The notes: a model not told the origin generated them from the letters alone. A stretch of 64,000 nucleotides of DNA from Natrinema saccharevitans (GCF_001953745.1 NZ_LWLN01000001.1:1488001-1552000), one strand, 5' to 3'. Shown: positions 9,861-18,992, counted from the stretch's first letter. Numbers and translations are program-made.

Positions 9861-9952
9861 AGCTTGACCTCCCACGATTAAACCTCGTTGTTCTTCGGTC
9901 GCGGTCGCCCGGACCCGGCGCGCTTAAGAGGGCCGGGTCGCCATACTCACGC

Positions 9953-10186
9953 GTGCCAGAACGCGTCGAAACGACCTCGCCCGACGGGGTCGACTACGGC
10001 TGGGTGATGCAGACGACGTTCGTCGTCACCATTCTGGTCGGCGCACCGATCGTCGTCGCCCTCTCGACGGCCGTGACCCTGCCGTCGTGGGCCGATCGGG
10101 CCGAGTTCGCGATCCGGGTGGGGGCCCCCGTTTGGTTAGTCACGTCGCTCGTGATCTTCGCCTACGCCAAACGGAAGCAGACGTGA
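9953..10186 (+). CDS. Small two-helix membrane protein (DUF5822 type)
   Basis: This 77-residue protein has two membrane segments, at about residues 20-45 and 55-71. The N-terminus carries the pattern SPDGVDYGWVMQTTFVVT, which I recall from haloarchaeal DUF5822 proteins. It starts with GTG at 9953. Its function is unknown. It is divergent from panB, so the two genes share a promoter region of about 90 bp. Confidence 0.75.
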   Translation: MPERVETTSPDGVDYGWVMQTTFVVTILVGAPIVVALSTAVTLPSWADRAEFAIRVGAPVWLVTSLVIFAYAKRKQT

Positions 10187-10214
10187 CCGGAACCGGTTCG
10201 GCCGCCCGTCGAAC

Positions 10215-10754
10215 TCAGACGCCCGACGGTCTCCCACCGACGTACTCGAAGTCCATCCCCGCCCGTTCTGCGGTCCGGTAATCGCGCTCGGAGTCACCGA
10301 CGAACAGCGCCTGCTCGGGCTCGACCTCGAGCCGGCGCGCCGTCGCGAGCAACGGCTCCGGCTCCGGCTTCCACGTCCCGACCGTGTCCCGACCGACGAC
10401 CGCATCGACCGCCGCCGAGAGGGCGTGTTCCTCGAGCGCGAGCCGACAGGCCCGCTCGCAGTTCAACGAACAGACGCCCGCGGGCAGCGACCGCTCGAGC
10501 AGCTCGTCAGCGTGCGCGAGCCGCTCGGAGGCCCGGGCACCCTCGTGTTCGTGGGACGCGATGGCCGCCTCGACCGCCTCGTGCAGTCCGGCCTCGGCCG
10601 CGCCCTCGAGCATGGCCCAGAGCCCCTCGCCCGGTGGCTCGACGTTCGCGGCGTCGTACACCTCACGGACGTCGACGGCGACGGCGTCCCAGTCGACCGC
10701 GAGGTCCACGAGGGTCCCGTCCAGATCGTAGACGATGGCGTCGTAGTCGCTCAC
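10215..10754 (-). CDS. HAD superfamily phosphatase (phosphoglycolate phosphatase-like)
   Basis: The 179-residue enzyme begins at GTG 10754, so that motif I, VYDLDGTLVD, falls at residues 8-17 as usual for the family. The nucleophile is D10 and the acid D12. Motif III lysine is in GTWKPEPEP and motif IV is FVGDSERDYRTAE. The small helical cap lies between about residues 25 and 85. It would dephosphorylate a small phosphorylated metabolite. The frame is open upstream to 10910, but that extension lacks similarity to the family and I leave it out. Confidence 0.85.
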   Translation of the reverse strand: MSDYDAIVYDLDGTLVDLAVDWDAVAVDVREVYDAANVEPPGEGLWAMLEGAAEAGLHEAVEAAIASHEHEGARASERLAHADELLERSLPAGVCSLNCERACRLALEEHALSAAVDAVVGRDTVGTWKPEPEPLLATARRLEVEPEQALFVGDSERDYRTAERAGMDFEYVGGRPSGV

Positions 10755-10987
10755 GGACGACGGTACGGGCGAGAGGAGAATAGGAGCTTCGGTGCGGTCG
10801 GCGCTTGTCGGCCGGCCAGCCAGTCCCGAGCCGTGATCGGTCGGCAGAGTCTCGCGGACCGCTTCCTGTTCCGCGGTGAGTTTCATGGCAGCCATTCGAC
10901 GCCGTGACAAAAGGTTCCGTGACGGTCGGACCTAACGGAGATCCGAACTATGTCAAGAACAAATATGTTCGAGTGCCGAGACCGGCC

Positions 10988-11774
10988 GTGCAACGGAGAG
11001 ATCTGTTACTCGGTGAGGGAGTAGCACTCTCGGCGACGATCGCCGGCTGTAGTTCCGAGGACACCGACGCGAGCGGGGGCGACTCGGGGAACGGAAACAG
11101 CAGCGACGACGGGGGCGACGCCGATCGGGACGAAACGAAACTCCTGACCGGTGGGGCCGCGCTCGAGCAGACCGGCGGACGGTTGACCAAAGACCGAGAG
11201 GACATCGGCTGGGAAATCGAGGACGCGTACGTCGATACCTACGTCGAGAACACCGGTGACGGTCCGTCGGGGACCGCGGTCGTCGACTGTACCTATAGTA
11301 GCCGCTGAACGTCATTGCACACCTGATCGCACGACGGCGCTGCGATCAGTGTGTGAATCGTTTCAGCGGCTACTATAGTACGACGGAAACGGGAGCGAGC
11401 TGCGAACTGATTCGACCGACATCGCGACGATCGCCGCCGGAGGGACCTGAAAAGCGCGGGTCTACTACGACGGCACGGATTCCGGTTCGGTCGAGGGCTT
11501 CGATCTCTCGGTTCGGGACGAGACGCCCGAGGAGCCGGTCAACCTCGACGTCGGCGGGATGACGGTCGCGAACGTCGACCGCTACGTCGACGAGACCGGG
11601 GTCGACTTCAAAAACGAGCGAGCCGAACCGATCGAGACGGTGTACGTGATCCTCAAGCTATACGAGGACGACTTCCTCGTACACACCGAGATGGGACATC
11701 TCGAGGGGTTCGAGGCGGGAGAGACCAAACGCGGGTATCCGTTCGGCACGACCGGGGGTCGCGCCGGCGCGTGA
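10988..11774 (+). pseudogene. Tat-exported lipoprotein gene broken by an insertion and a nonsense codon
   Basis: From GTG 10988 the frame begins QRRDLLLGEGVALSATIAGCS, a twin-arginine signal with a lipobox cysteine, followed by a Ser/Gly/Asp-rich linker. A beta-rich FxLYD-like region follows. The frame is cut at 11293 by an 86-bp foldback element that introduces the stop at 11308. Beyond the element the same frame resumes at 11379 (YDGNGSELRTD), is stopped once by TGA 11448-11450 where TGG (Trp) would give GTWKARVYYDG, and then runs on to 11774. The gene thus carries two independent lesions. The intact product would be an anchored cell-surface protein of about 230 residues. Confidence 0.75.
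11293..11378. mobile_element. 86-bp foldback MITE-like element
   Basis: The ends are the perfect inverted repeat ctatagtagccgctgaa / ttcagcggctactatag. The interior also pairs (cacacctgatcgca with tgcgatcagtgtgtg), so the whole element can fold into one hairpin with arms of about 38 bases round a 9-base centre, cgacggcgc. It has no reading frame of its own. Possible target duplications are TAC (11290-11292 and 11379-11381) or TA. It lies inside a lipoprotein gene and was presumably moved in trans by an IS transposase with matching ends, which is not present in this window. Confidence 0.75.
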
Positions 11775-11808
11775 ACGGTCGCGAGTTCCTGTTCGCCGAC
11801 GCGGAGCC

Positions 11809-12726
11809 TTAGAGTCCCGCGAGCTCGAGGTCGCGAAGCCGGTCGCGCATCTCGGCGGCGGACTCGTCGTCCGCGAGTCGGAGGGGACTCCGGAGCGGCC
11901 CCGCGTCGAAGTCCCGCATTCGAAGCGCGGTTTTGACGCCGGACATGTAGGAATCGCCGGTCTTGAGGGCGTCTCGAACCGCGAAGATCCGACTCTGGAG
12001 TTCGCGGGCCCGATCCCGATCGCCGGCGTCGTAGGCCTCGTAACAGTCGACGACCAGTTCCGGGAAGACGTTGGCGACGGCGCTGACCGCGCCCGAACAG
12101 CCGACGGCGAGGCCGGTAAAGACCAGGGAGTCCGACCCCGCGAGGAAGGTCAGGTCCGGGTGGGCGTCGGTCGCCTGTGCGAGCCACGGGACGTCCTTGC
12201 TCGAGTCCTTGACGCCCGCGAGAGTGTCGATCTCCGCGAGGGCAGCGAGCGTCTCGAGCGAGAGTTCGTTGCCGGTCTTGCTCGGGATGTGGTAGACGTA
12301 GACCGGCAGGTCGACCGCCTCGGCGACCCGGCGGTAGTGTTCGAGCGCCCCGTCGCCGTCGAGCGGGTAGTAGTAGGGCGTGACGACGACGATCCCGTCT
12401 GCGCCGACCGCTTCGGCATGTTCGGCGCGGGCGACGGTTCGGTAGGTACTCGGCGCGCCGACGCCGGCGATGACCGGCACCTCGTCGCCGACCTCGTCGA
12501 CGACCGCCTCGACGACGCGGTCGCGTTCGGTCCCCGACAGGAGGGGGAACTCGCCGTTGGTGCCGAGCGGAAAGACGCCGTGGGCCCCGCGGTCGACGAC
12601 GAACCGAGCGTGGGCGGCCGTCCGCTCGTAGTCGACGGCCTCGTCGTCTCGGAACGCGGTGACTGTCGGCGGGACGACGCCGCGAAGCGAGAGCGGATCG
12701 TCGGTCCCGGGGTCGTGCTGAGCCAT
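11809..12726 (-). CDS. DapA/NanA-family class I aldolase (candidate KDG aldolase)
   Basis: The 305-residue protein belongs to the dihydrodipicolinate synthase / N-acetylneuraminate lyase family of Schiff-base aldolases. The catalytic lysine is K173 in GVKDSSKD and the proton-relay tyrosine is Y145 in VYVYHIPSKTG. The substrate-carboxylate motif reads GTNGEF (55-60) rather than the GTTGE of true DapA. That favours a sugar-acid aldolase such as 2-keto-3-deoxygluconate aldolase over lysine biosynthesis, but this is inference. Glucose dehydrogenase and GfcR lie 2.6 kb away, which fits sugar-acid catabolism. The ATG at 12726 is preferred over one nine codons upstream. Confidence 0.85.
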   Translation of the reverse strand: MAQHDPGTDDPLSLRGVVPPTVTAFRDDEAVDYERTAAHARFVVDRGAHGVFPLGTNGEFPLLSGTERDRVVEAVVDEVGDEVPVIAGVGAPSTYRTVARAEHAEAVGADGIVVVTPYYYPLDGDGALEHYRRVAEAVDLPVYVYHIPSKTGNELSLETLAALAEIDTLAGVKDSSKDVPWLAQATDAHPDLTFLAGSDSLVFTGLAVGCSGAVSAVANVFPELVVDCYEAYDAGDRDRARELQSRIFAVRDALKTGDSYMSGVKTALRMRDFDAGPLRSPLRLADDESAAEMRDRLRDLELAGL

Positions 12727-12853
12727 GGACGACCGTCCGCCCGGCACGGGCAAAAAAGACGCGCCGTCCGCTGCGCTCAGTGGTTGCCACAGCGGCGTCG
12801 CTCCGATTCCCGCCGGCCGACCGGTCGCGCGCCTCGAGCGGGCGCGACGCGAT

Positions 12854-13534
12854 TCACTTCGGCGTCGCCATCTCGCCGGCGGGCTCGTCCAACTGTTCGC
12901 CCGCCAGAACGCGGTTTGCCCGACGGAGCCGCTCGGACAGCGCCTGATGGGAAATCTCGAGTTCGTTCGCCAGTTCCTCGAGCGAAATCTCGCGGGGAAC
13001 GTCGTAGTATCCCTGCCGGTAGGCCTCGGCGATGGCCTCCTGCTGGGGGTCGGTCAGGGCCGCCGTCGTCTCGAGGTCCTCGTCCGTGCCGGCCTCGACC
13101 ATGCGCCTGACGTCGATCCGGACGCCCTGGTCCTCGATCTCGGAGACGGCGTCTGACAGTTCCTCGCGGTGGGGAAAGAGCAGTCGGAGGGTCCACTGGC
13201 CGTCCGCGACCCGGGCGTCGAGGACCGTCCCGCCGTGGTCGTAGACGCAACAACAGACCGAACCGACCGCCTCCGAGTACGTGACGCGGTAGAACAGGTC
13301 GCCGTCCTCGGTGTTCCCGAGGAGCTGGCGGTACTCGTCGACGGTCGCGTCGGCCTCGAGCGCCGCCTCGAGGTCCTCGCGGTCGACGTCGGAGAACCAG
13401 ACCAGCGGAACGGTCCGAGTCGGCCCCTCCGCGACGACGCTCTCGACGCGGACCTCGAGGGCCGGTAGTTCCTGAAATGTCTCTGCGAGTGCGAACTCGT
13501 CCGTCGAAAGCGAGAGTTCTGCGATCGTCGTCAT
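12854..13534 (-). CDS. Bat-type HTH_10 transcriptional regulator
   Basis: The 226-residue protein has the layout of the bacterio-opsin-activator family. An N-terminal GAF-like sensor half covers about residues 1-155. A C-terminal HTH_10 domain follows, beginning LTDPQQEAIAEAYRQGYYDVPR, with the recognition helix region ELANELEISHQALSERLRRA. These are DNA-binding regulators of haloarchaea. Two neighbouring cysteines (C94 and C95 region, GSVCCCVYD) in the sensor half could bind a metal or sense redox state, which is speculative. The target genes are unknown. Confidence 0.88.
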   Translation of the reverse strand: MTTIAELSLSTDEFALAETFQELPALEVRVESVVAEGPTRTVPLVWFSDVDREDLEAALEADATVDEYRQLLGNTEDGDLFYRVTYSEAVGSVCCCVYDHGGTVLDARVADGQWTLRLLFPHREELSDAVSEIEDQGVRIDVRRMVEAGTDEDLETTAALTDPQQEAIAEAYRQGYYDVPREISLEELANELEISHQALSERLRRANRVLAGEQLDEPAGEMATPK

Positions 13535-13833
13535 TGGAAGGTCACCTCGGAACGCGCGGTCGAGTCCGTTCGGCGACCGCCGTCACCGTCACGGCAGCGG
13601 GAGGACTCGAGTCGTCTCATACGTATCCAGCCGATCCGCTTGCGGCGTGGGACGCGGCGTCCGAATCGGCCGCGGCAGCCGCTCGTAACCACGCTCGACC
13701 GGATCGTGCTGATAGAAGAGAGGACTCGAGTACGGTTGATGAGCCCGCCTTCGAATTCCGGCCGTTTAAGACGGCACGTCACCGTCTGCGACGATCAAAA
13801 TCACGTGACGAAACGGCAATCGCGACTGTTCGC
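13535..13833. other. Intergenic region upstream of the Bat-type regulator
   Basis: No convincing gene is seen in these 299 bases, although several frames are open by chance. The A+T-poor sequence holds one TATA-like cgtttaag near 13770 on the plus strand, with no gene directly after it. Confidence 0.4.
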
Positions 13834-15132
13834 TCAGCCCAGCCGGGCCAGCCGATTGAGCGCGAACACCGTCCGGAGGACGTCGATGCTTTTCCCTCGA
13901 TCGAAGACGAGTTCGTCCGTCTCGAGGACGTGCTCCAGAGTGTCCCGGGAGGCGTGTTCGGGGGCGGCCGCGATGCCGGCGTCGGTGTCGTCGACCCACT
14001 GCATCACCCGCAGGTCGCTTTTCGAGTCGCCCATCACGAGTGCGAACGGATCGTCGACGCCCAGCACCTCCAGGGCGCGCTCGACGCCGATCACCTTGTT
14101 CAACTCGAGGCTGCCGATTTCGGCCGCGTCGGCCTCGTAGTAGGCGACGTCGATGCGCTCCAGGACCGCCGCGAGGGAGTCGGGGACGGCGTCGGCGTCG
14201 AGGTCGGGATAGGCCCCCTCGCTCTCGAGGACGCCCCTGATCTCGGGGTCCTGGGCCGCGTAGAACGCGCGGGTCCAGGCGGCGATCGTCTGGCCGGCGA
14301 GCGTCAGGTCGCCGTTTTCGTCGGCCGGATCGATGCCGGCGTCGGTCGTCGACGCCTCGAGGGTCCGCCCGACGGCGTCGGCGAGCAGGTCGATGAGATA
14401 GACCAGCGCCTCGTCGATGGTCTCGCGGGCTGCCGCGGAGCCGGTCTCGTAGTTGGGCTTCATCGTGACGTTGAACTCGTTGCCCTGCAGGTGACAGCCC
14501 CGGCGGAGTTCCTCGGGGGCCTCCGGCAGGACCCGCGAACGCACGTCGTCGAAGACCGAGCGGATTGTTTCGTCTAAGTCCTCGTAGAGCAACTGTTTCG
14601 TCGCCGCGCCGTGGCCCGGCGTGAACACGCCGGTCCCGGCCTCGTAGACGATCGAGAGGGACCCCGAATGGACGATCTCGCTGCCCAGCCCCTGAATCGC
14701 AAAGCCCTTGACGTTCTCCAGGGTCTGGCCGGTACAGATGACGATCGGGACGCCGGCGTCGTGAAACTCGGTCAGGAGGTGCAGCGTCTCCCGGGGGATC
14801 TCGTTGTCCGTGCCGCCGGCCGACCGCAGCGTCTCATCGACGTCCAACACGAGGACGTTGACCGCCCGGCCGTACTTCGCCTCGAGGTCCAGCGCGGTGA
14901 AGGCCTGATCGCGGGTCGCCCGCGCGGCGATTTCGGCGAAGGTCTCCCCGGCCGCGAAGTCCGACCGAATCTCGTCTTTCCGGGCCTCGAGTTCCTCGGT
15001 CGCACCCTGCCAGTGTTCGAGGGCAACCCGGGAGTCGACGGCGGGGAAGACGTCGACGAACTCCTGATACTCGCGGAAGGTCTTCGTGTCGTACTCGTCG
15101 TAGAGCCGGTAGACGAGATCGTACCGTTCCAT
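13834..15132 (-). CDS. HAD superfamily hydrolase (large haloarchaeal form)
   Basis: This 432-residue protein carries a HAD phosphatase domain after an N-terminal helical region of about 85 residues. Motif I is VLVLDVDETLRSAGG near residue 95. Motif II is the threonine in VPIVICTGQT, and motif IV is LVMGDSKSDLRVMQWV near residue 385. A large cap lies between motifs II and IV. The motif spacing is like HAD-IIB sugar phosphatases. The ATG at 15132 (MERYDLVYRLY) is chosen; an in-frame ATG five codons upstream is possible. The substrate is unknown. Confidence 0.8.
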   Translation of the reverse strand: MERYDLVYRLYDEYDTKTFREYQEFVDVFPAVDSRVALEHWQGATEELEARKDEIRSDFAAGETFAEIAARATRDQAFTALDLEAKYGRAVNVLVLDVDETLRSAGGTDNEIPRETLHLLTEFHDAGVPIVICTGQTLENVKGFAIQGLGSEIVHSGSLSIVYEAGTGVFTPGHGAATKQLLYEDLDETIRSVFDDVRSRVLPEAPEELRRGCHLQGNEFNVTMKPNYETGSAAARETIDEALVYLIDLLADAVGRTLEASTTDAGIDPADENGDLTLAGQTIAAWTRAFYAAQDPEIRGVLESEGAYPDLDADAVPDSLAAVLERIDVAYYEADAAEIGSLELNKVIGVERALEVLGVDDPFALVMGDSKSDLRVMQWVDDTDAGIAAAPEHASRDTLEHVLETDELVFDRGKSIDVLRTVFALNRLARLG

Positions 15133-15262
15133 GTGGCTTACAGGCATGGGCAGGCGGATAACCGTTTCCGGTATCGGTCGACTCGAGACGCGATTCGGAT
15201 CCGTTCGCGTGAGCGTGAGTGTTTGATCATCCGTCGATCTAGCTATTAACTCGAATGGGAAT

Positions 15263-15273
15263 AAATATTTATC
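15263..15273 (+). promoter_or_regulatory. TATA box for gdh
   Basis: The A+T-rich block taaatatttat lies about 24-34 nt before ATG 15297. This indicates a leaderless gdh transcript and rules against earlier in-frame starts. Confidence 0.6.
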
Positions 15274-15296
15274 CTCGCGGACCATACCGGGACTAT

Positions 15297-16421
15297 ATGA
15301 AAGCCATCGCAGTCCAGCCCGGAGCGGGCGTCCCCGAGGTCGTTTCCCGGCCCGTTCCCGAACCGGCACCCGGCGAGGCCCTCGTCCGAATCCACCGCGT
15401 GGGCGTCGACGGCACCGATTACGAGGTCATCGAGGGGGCCCACGGCGGCGTTCCGGCCGGCGACGATCGGCTCGTTCTCGGTCACGAGGCCGTCGGCGTC
15501 GTCGAGGACCCGAACGGCACCGGCCTCGAGGCGGGTCAGTACGTGGTCCCGACCGTCCGCCGGCCGCCCGCGGGCGTCGAGACCAACGACTACTTCGAGC
15601 GCGGCGATCCGGACATGGCTCCCGAGGGCGAGTACGTCGAACGCGGCATCGTCGGGGCCCACGGGTTCATGGCCGAGTACGTCACGAGCCCGGCGGACGA
15701 TCTCGTCCCGATCCCCGACGACCTCGCGCCGTGGGGATTCCTCGTCGAGCCGATCAGCATTACCGAGAAAGCGAACGAACACGCTCGAGCCTCCCGCTCG
15801 GCGTTCGACTGGCGGCCAGAGTCGGCACTCGTACTTGGCACCGGCTCGCTGGGGCTGTTGACCGCCGCGATGTTCACCGAGACGCTCGGTTACGAGCGGG
15901 TGTACTGTCTCGGCCGCAAGGACCGCCCGCACCCGACGATCGAGATCGTCGAACGGCTCGGTGCGACCTACGTCGACTCCCGCGAGACGCCGGTCGACGA
16001 GGTCGCCGCCTCCCACGAGCCGATGGACGTCGTCTACGAGGCGACCGGTCACGCCAAACACGCCTTCGAGTCGATCGACGCGCTGGCACCCAACGGCGTC
16101 GCCGCCCTGCTCGGCGTCCCCACCGACTGGTCGTTCGAGGTCGACGGCGGCCGACTCCACCGCGATCTCGTCCTCTCGAACAAGGCCCTCGTCGGCAGCG
16201 TCAACTCCAACCGCGGCCACTTCGAGGCCGCCGTCGACACCCTCGCGGCGCTGCCCGACTGGCTCCTCGAGTCGATCGTGACCGGGATCTACGGGCTCGA
16301 GGAGATCGAGCGAGCGTTCCCGTCGGCAACGACCCTCGTCGCGGCGACCGACGGCGGTCCGGGCGCGGGTCCGGATGACGATACGACTATAAAAACGGCG
16401 GTCGAATTCACGAGCATATGA
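15297..16421 (+). CDS. gdh: Glucose 1-dehydrogenase
   Basis: The 374-residue medium-chain dehydrogenase oxidises glucose to gluconolactone with NAD(P)+, the first step of the semiphosphorylative Entner-Doudoroff pathway of haloarchaea. Zinc and substrate ligands known from Haloferax mediterranei glucose dehydrogenase are present: D38 (GVDGTDYEV) and H63-E64 (GHEAVG), with E151 in LVEPIS. The cofactor-binding GTGSLG is at 181-186. Its stop overlaps the start of gfcR by four bases, so the enzyme and its probable regulator are coupled. A TATA box just upstream gives a leaderless start. Confidence 0.93.
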   Translation: MKAIAVQPGAGVPEVVSRPVPEPAPGEALVRIHRVGVDGTDYEVIEGAHGGVPAGDDRLVLGHEAVGVVEDPNGTGLEAGQYVVPTVRRPPAGVETNDYFERGDPDMAPEGEYVERGIVGAHGFMAEYVTSPADDLVPIPDDLAPWGFLVEPISITEKANEHARASRSAFDWRPESALVLGTGSLGLLTAAMFTETLGYERVYCLGRKDRPHPTIEIVERLGATYVDSRETPVDEVAASHEPMDVVYEATGHAKHAFESIDALAPNGVAALLGVPTDWSFEVDGGRLHRDLVLSNKALVGSVNSNRGHFEAAVDTLAALPDWLLESIVTGIYGLEEIERAFPSATTLVAATDGGPGAGPDDDTTIKTAVEFTSI

Positions 16422-17071
16422 AAAACGTCGACGACCTGATCGAGAGCGCGGCCGAACTCGCGGCCCGCGGCCTCTCGAAGGGCGAGATCGCCGACGAGCT
16501 GAACGTCTCGCGGGAGACCGCGAGCTGGCTCGTCGAGCGCAGCGGGACGACGCCCCAGCCGGCCGACCAGCCGACGGCCCAGCCCGACAACGGGACGGGC
16601 GGGCCACAGGACATCCACGTCGACTGGTCGGCGATCGGCCGGGACAGCAAACGAATGAGCGCCATCGCGGAAGCGATGGCCGACATGCTCGCCAAGCACG
16701 GCGAGGACGTCGATCTCACGATCGGCATCGAGAAGGCCGGCGGCCCCATCGCGACGCTGGTCGCCCGGGAACTCGAGACCGACCTCGGGACCTACACCCC
16801 CGCGAAACACCAGTGGGAGGAAGGCGACATCGACGACCTCGGCGGGACCTTCTCCCGGAACTTCGCCGGGATCCGCGACCGCGAGTGTTACGTCGTCGAC
16901 GACACCATCACCAGCGGGACCACCATGCGCGAGACCATCGAGGCGATCCGCGCCGAGGGCGGCACACCGCTGGCCTGTATCGTCCTCGCGGACAAACAGG
17001 GCCTCGAAGAACTCGAGGGCGTCCCCGTCTACTCGCTGTTGCAGGTCATCAGCGTCGGCAAGGACGACTGA
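16418..17071 (+). CDS. gfcR: GfcR-type regulator: HTH plus orotate phosphoribosyltransferase-like domain
   Basis: The 217-residue protein joins an N-terminal helix-turn-helix (residues 18-40, LSKGEIADELNVSRETASWL) by a Pro/Gln linker to a type I phosphoribosyltransferase fold. The PRPP-binding motif VVDDTITSGTT is at 159-169. Proteins of this form were first annotated as PyrE2; in Haloferax the one beside glucose dehydrogenase was shown to activate sugar-catabolism genes (GfcR). The ATGA overlap with gdh reproduces that linkage. I infer that it senses a phosphorylated sugar or PRPP and activates Entner-Doudoroff genes. Confidence 0.9.
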   Translation: MKNVDDLIESAAELAARGLSKGEIADELNVSRETASWLVERSGTTPQPADQPTAQPDNGTGGPQDIHVDWSAIGRDSKRMSAIAEAMADMLAKHGEDVDLTIGIEKAGGPIATLVARELETDLGTYTPAKHQWEEGDIDDLGGTFSRNFAGIRDRECYVVDDTITSGTTMRETIEAIRAEGGTPLACIVLADKQGLEELEGVPVYSLLQVISVGKDD

Positions 17072-17273
17072 GACGGCTCGCTCTAAGAGAGCGCCTGACA
17101 CCGACGGCCGCCGCACTCACCGACGCATTCGTTTTCACCGCCCGAACGGACTCGAGCGACGACTCGGTCCGCGGGTCCGTGTCCGCCCGCTCTCGAGCGT
17201 CGGGACGGCGGGTCGGCTGACCGGTCGCTGTCGATCCGGTGACGCAAAAAAGGCGAGTCGGAGACGGCGACCC

Positions 17274-18236
17274 CTAGCCGTGAATGCCCATCGCTTCGAT
17301 CTGTTCCTGATACCGGTTGCGGATCGTCACCTCGGTCACCTGAGCGACGTCGGCGACCTCCCGCTGGGTCTTCTTCTCGTTACAGAGCAGCGAGGCGGCG
17401 TAGATCGCGGCCGCGGCGTACCCCGTGGGCGACTTGCCCGAGAGCAGTCCTTCCTCGGCCGTCTTCTCGATGATCTCGTTGGCCTTGGTCTGGACTTCCT
17501 CGGAGAGTTCGAGTTCGGAACAGAAACGCGGGACGTACTTCTTCGGGTCGACGGGACGCATCTCGAGGCCGAGTTCCTGGGAGATGTATCGATACGTCCG
17601 ACCGATCTCTTTGCGTTCGACCCGGGAGACTTCCGAAATTTCCTCGAGGGAACGTGGGATGCCTTCCTTTCGACAGGCGGCATACAGCGCCGAGGTCGCG
17701 ACGCCCTCGATCGAGCGTCCGCGAATGAGGTCTTCCTTGAGCGCGCGTCGATAGATCACCGACGCGACTTCCCGAACCGATCGCGGGACACCGAGCGCCG
17801 AGGCCATCCGGTCGATCTCGCTGAGCGCGAACTGCAGATTACGCTCGCCGGCGTCTTTGGTGCGGATGCGTTCCTGCCACTTTCGCAGGCGGTGCATCTG
17901 ACTGCGTTTCTTCGAGGAAATAGAGCGGCCGTAGGCGTCCTTGTCCTTCCAGTCGATCGTCGTCGTCAGCCCCTTGTCGTGCATCGTCTGAGTCGTCGGC
18001 GCACCGACGCGGGACTTCTCCTGTCGTTCCTGGTGGTTGAACGCCCGCCACTCCGGGCCAGGATCGATCTGTTCTTCCTCCACGACGAGCCCACAGTCTT
18101 CACAGATGAGCTCACCCCGGTCGGAGTCCTTGACGAGATTATCCGATTCACACTCGGGGCAGGCACGTACCTCCTCTTGATCCTCGGTCTCGTCCGTCTC
18201 GCGCGTTCGCTCCCGCTGGCGGGTGGACCGTGTCAT
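17274..18236 (-). CDS. tfb: Transcription initiation factor IIB
   Basis: The 320-residue general factor recruits RNA polymerase to TBP-bound promoters. The zinc ribbon uses C26, C29, C45 and C48 (CPECESDN and ICEDCGLV). The B-reader region [18 protein letters not shown] follows. Two cyclin repeats fill the remainder, and the recognition helix of the second repeat is near [15 protein letters not shown] at the C-terminus. Haloarchaea encode several TFBs; which paralogue this is cannot be told. An A+T-rich promoter lies just upstream. Confidence 0.95.
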   Translation of the reverse strand: MTRSTRQRERTRETDETEDQEEVRACPECESDNLVKDSDRGELICEDCGLVVEEEQIDPGPEWRAFNHQERQEKSRVGAPTTQTMHDKGLTTTIDWKDKDAYGRSISSKKRSQMHRLRKWQERIRTKDAGERNLQFALSEIDRMASALGVPRSVREVASVIYRRALKEDLIRGRSIEGVATSALYAACRKEGIPRSLEEISEVSRVERKEIGRTYRYISQELGLEMRPVDPKKYVPRFCSELELSEEVQTKANEIIEKTAEEGLLSGKSPTGYAAAAIYAASLLCNEKKTQREVADVAQVTEVTIRNRYQEQIEAMGIHG

Positions 18237-18261
18237 CGCACTTTTATAGTAGTATCACGAC

Positions 18262-18276
18262 GGTATATAAATATTT
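18262..18276 (-). promoter_or_regulatory. TATA box for tfb
   Basis: On the minus strand aaatatttatatacc lies about 26-40 nt before ATG 18236. A second A+T-rich block, actataaaag, is nearer the start. The strong match suggests high expression. Confidence 0.6.
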
Positions 18277-18364
18277 GGTAGCGCGTTTCGGACCTCCATC
18301 CGAAACCCACGATAACAGGCGATACGGGCGTCGAGAGTCGAAGTTTACGATTCGGAACCGGAAA

Positions 18365-18373
18365 CTCTTTATC
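18365..18373 (+). promoter_or_regulatory. TATA box for rnhA
   Basis: The sequence ctctttatc lies 26-34 nt before ATG 18399, which fits a leaderless start there. Confidence 0.5.
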
Positions 18374-18398
18374 CGGCTCTGCCCCACCTCGGAGACGA

Positions 18399-18992
18399 AT
18401 GCCGGTCATCGAGTGCGATGTCGAGACGGCTCGCGAACGGCTCGAGGACGCGGGCGTGACCGTCGAGTCGGGCAACACCGACCACGAGCGCTGGCGGGCG
18501 AGCCGCGGGTCCGCGACCGCCGTTGCCTACGACGACAAAGTCGTGATTCAGGGGTCGGAACCCCGCGAAATCGAGGCGCTGCTCCGCGAGGGCGGGGGTC
18601 GTGCCCACGTCTACTTCGACGGCGGCTCGCGGGGCAATCCCGGCCCGGCCGCGATCGGCTGGGTGATCGTCACCGGCGACGGCATCGTCGCCGAGGACGG
18701 CGAAACTATCGGCACGACCACGAACAACCAGGCCGAGTACGAAGCGCTGATCGCGGGACTGGAAGCCGCCCGGGACTACGGCTACGACGAGGTCCACGTC
18801 CGGGGCGACTCCGAACTCATCGTCAAACAGGTCCGCGGCGAGTACGACACCAACGACCCCGACCTCCGCGAGAAACGCGTGACCGTCCACGAACTGCTTC
18901 GCGAGTTCGACGAGTGGACCCTCGAGTACGTCCCGCGGGAGGTCAACGATCGCGCGGACGGGCTTGCAAACGAAGCGCTGGAGGAGAACTGA
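18399..18992 (+). CDS. rnhA: Ribonuclease HI
   Basis: The 197-residue enzyme cleaves RNA in RNA-DNA hybrids. The DEDD catalytic set is complete: D74 (VYFDGGSRGNPGP), E113 (NNQAEYEAL), D137 (VRGDSEL) and D187 (VNDRADGLA). An extra N-terminal domain of about 65 residues precedes the catalytic domain, as in other haloarchaeal type 1 enzymes. In haloarchaea the next gene is usually the 'rnhA operon protein'. Here that gene is 19.5 kb away at 38547, with a large A+T-richer island between them. Confidence 0.95.
   Translation: MPVIECDVETARERLEDAGVTVESGNTDHERWRASRGSATAVAYDDKVVIQGSEPREIEALLREGGGRAHVYFDGGSRGNPGPAAIGWVIVTGDGIVAEDGETIGTTTNNQAEYEALIAGLEAARDYGYDEVHVRGDSELIVKQVRGEYDTNDPDLREKRVTVHELLREFDEWTLEYVPREVNDRADGLANEALEEN

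Noticed and set aside
10755-10910. N-terminal extension of the HAD phosphatase
   Set aside because: HAD motif I should lie about ten residues from the start; the extension would put it near residue 65, and it is unlike the family.
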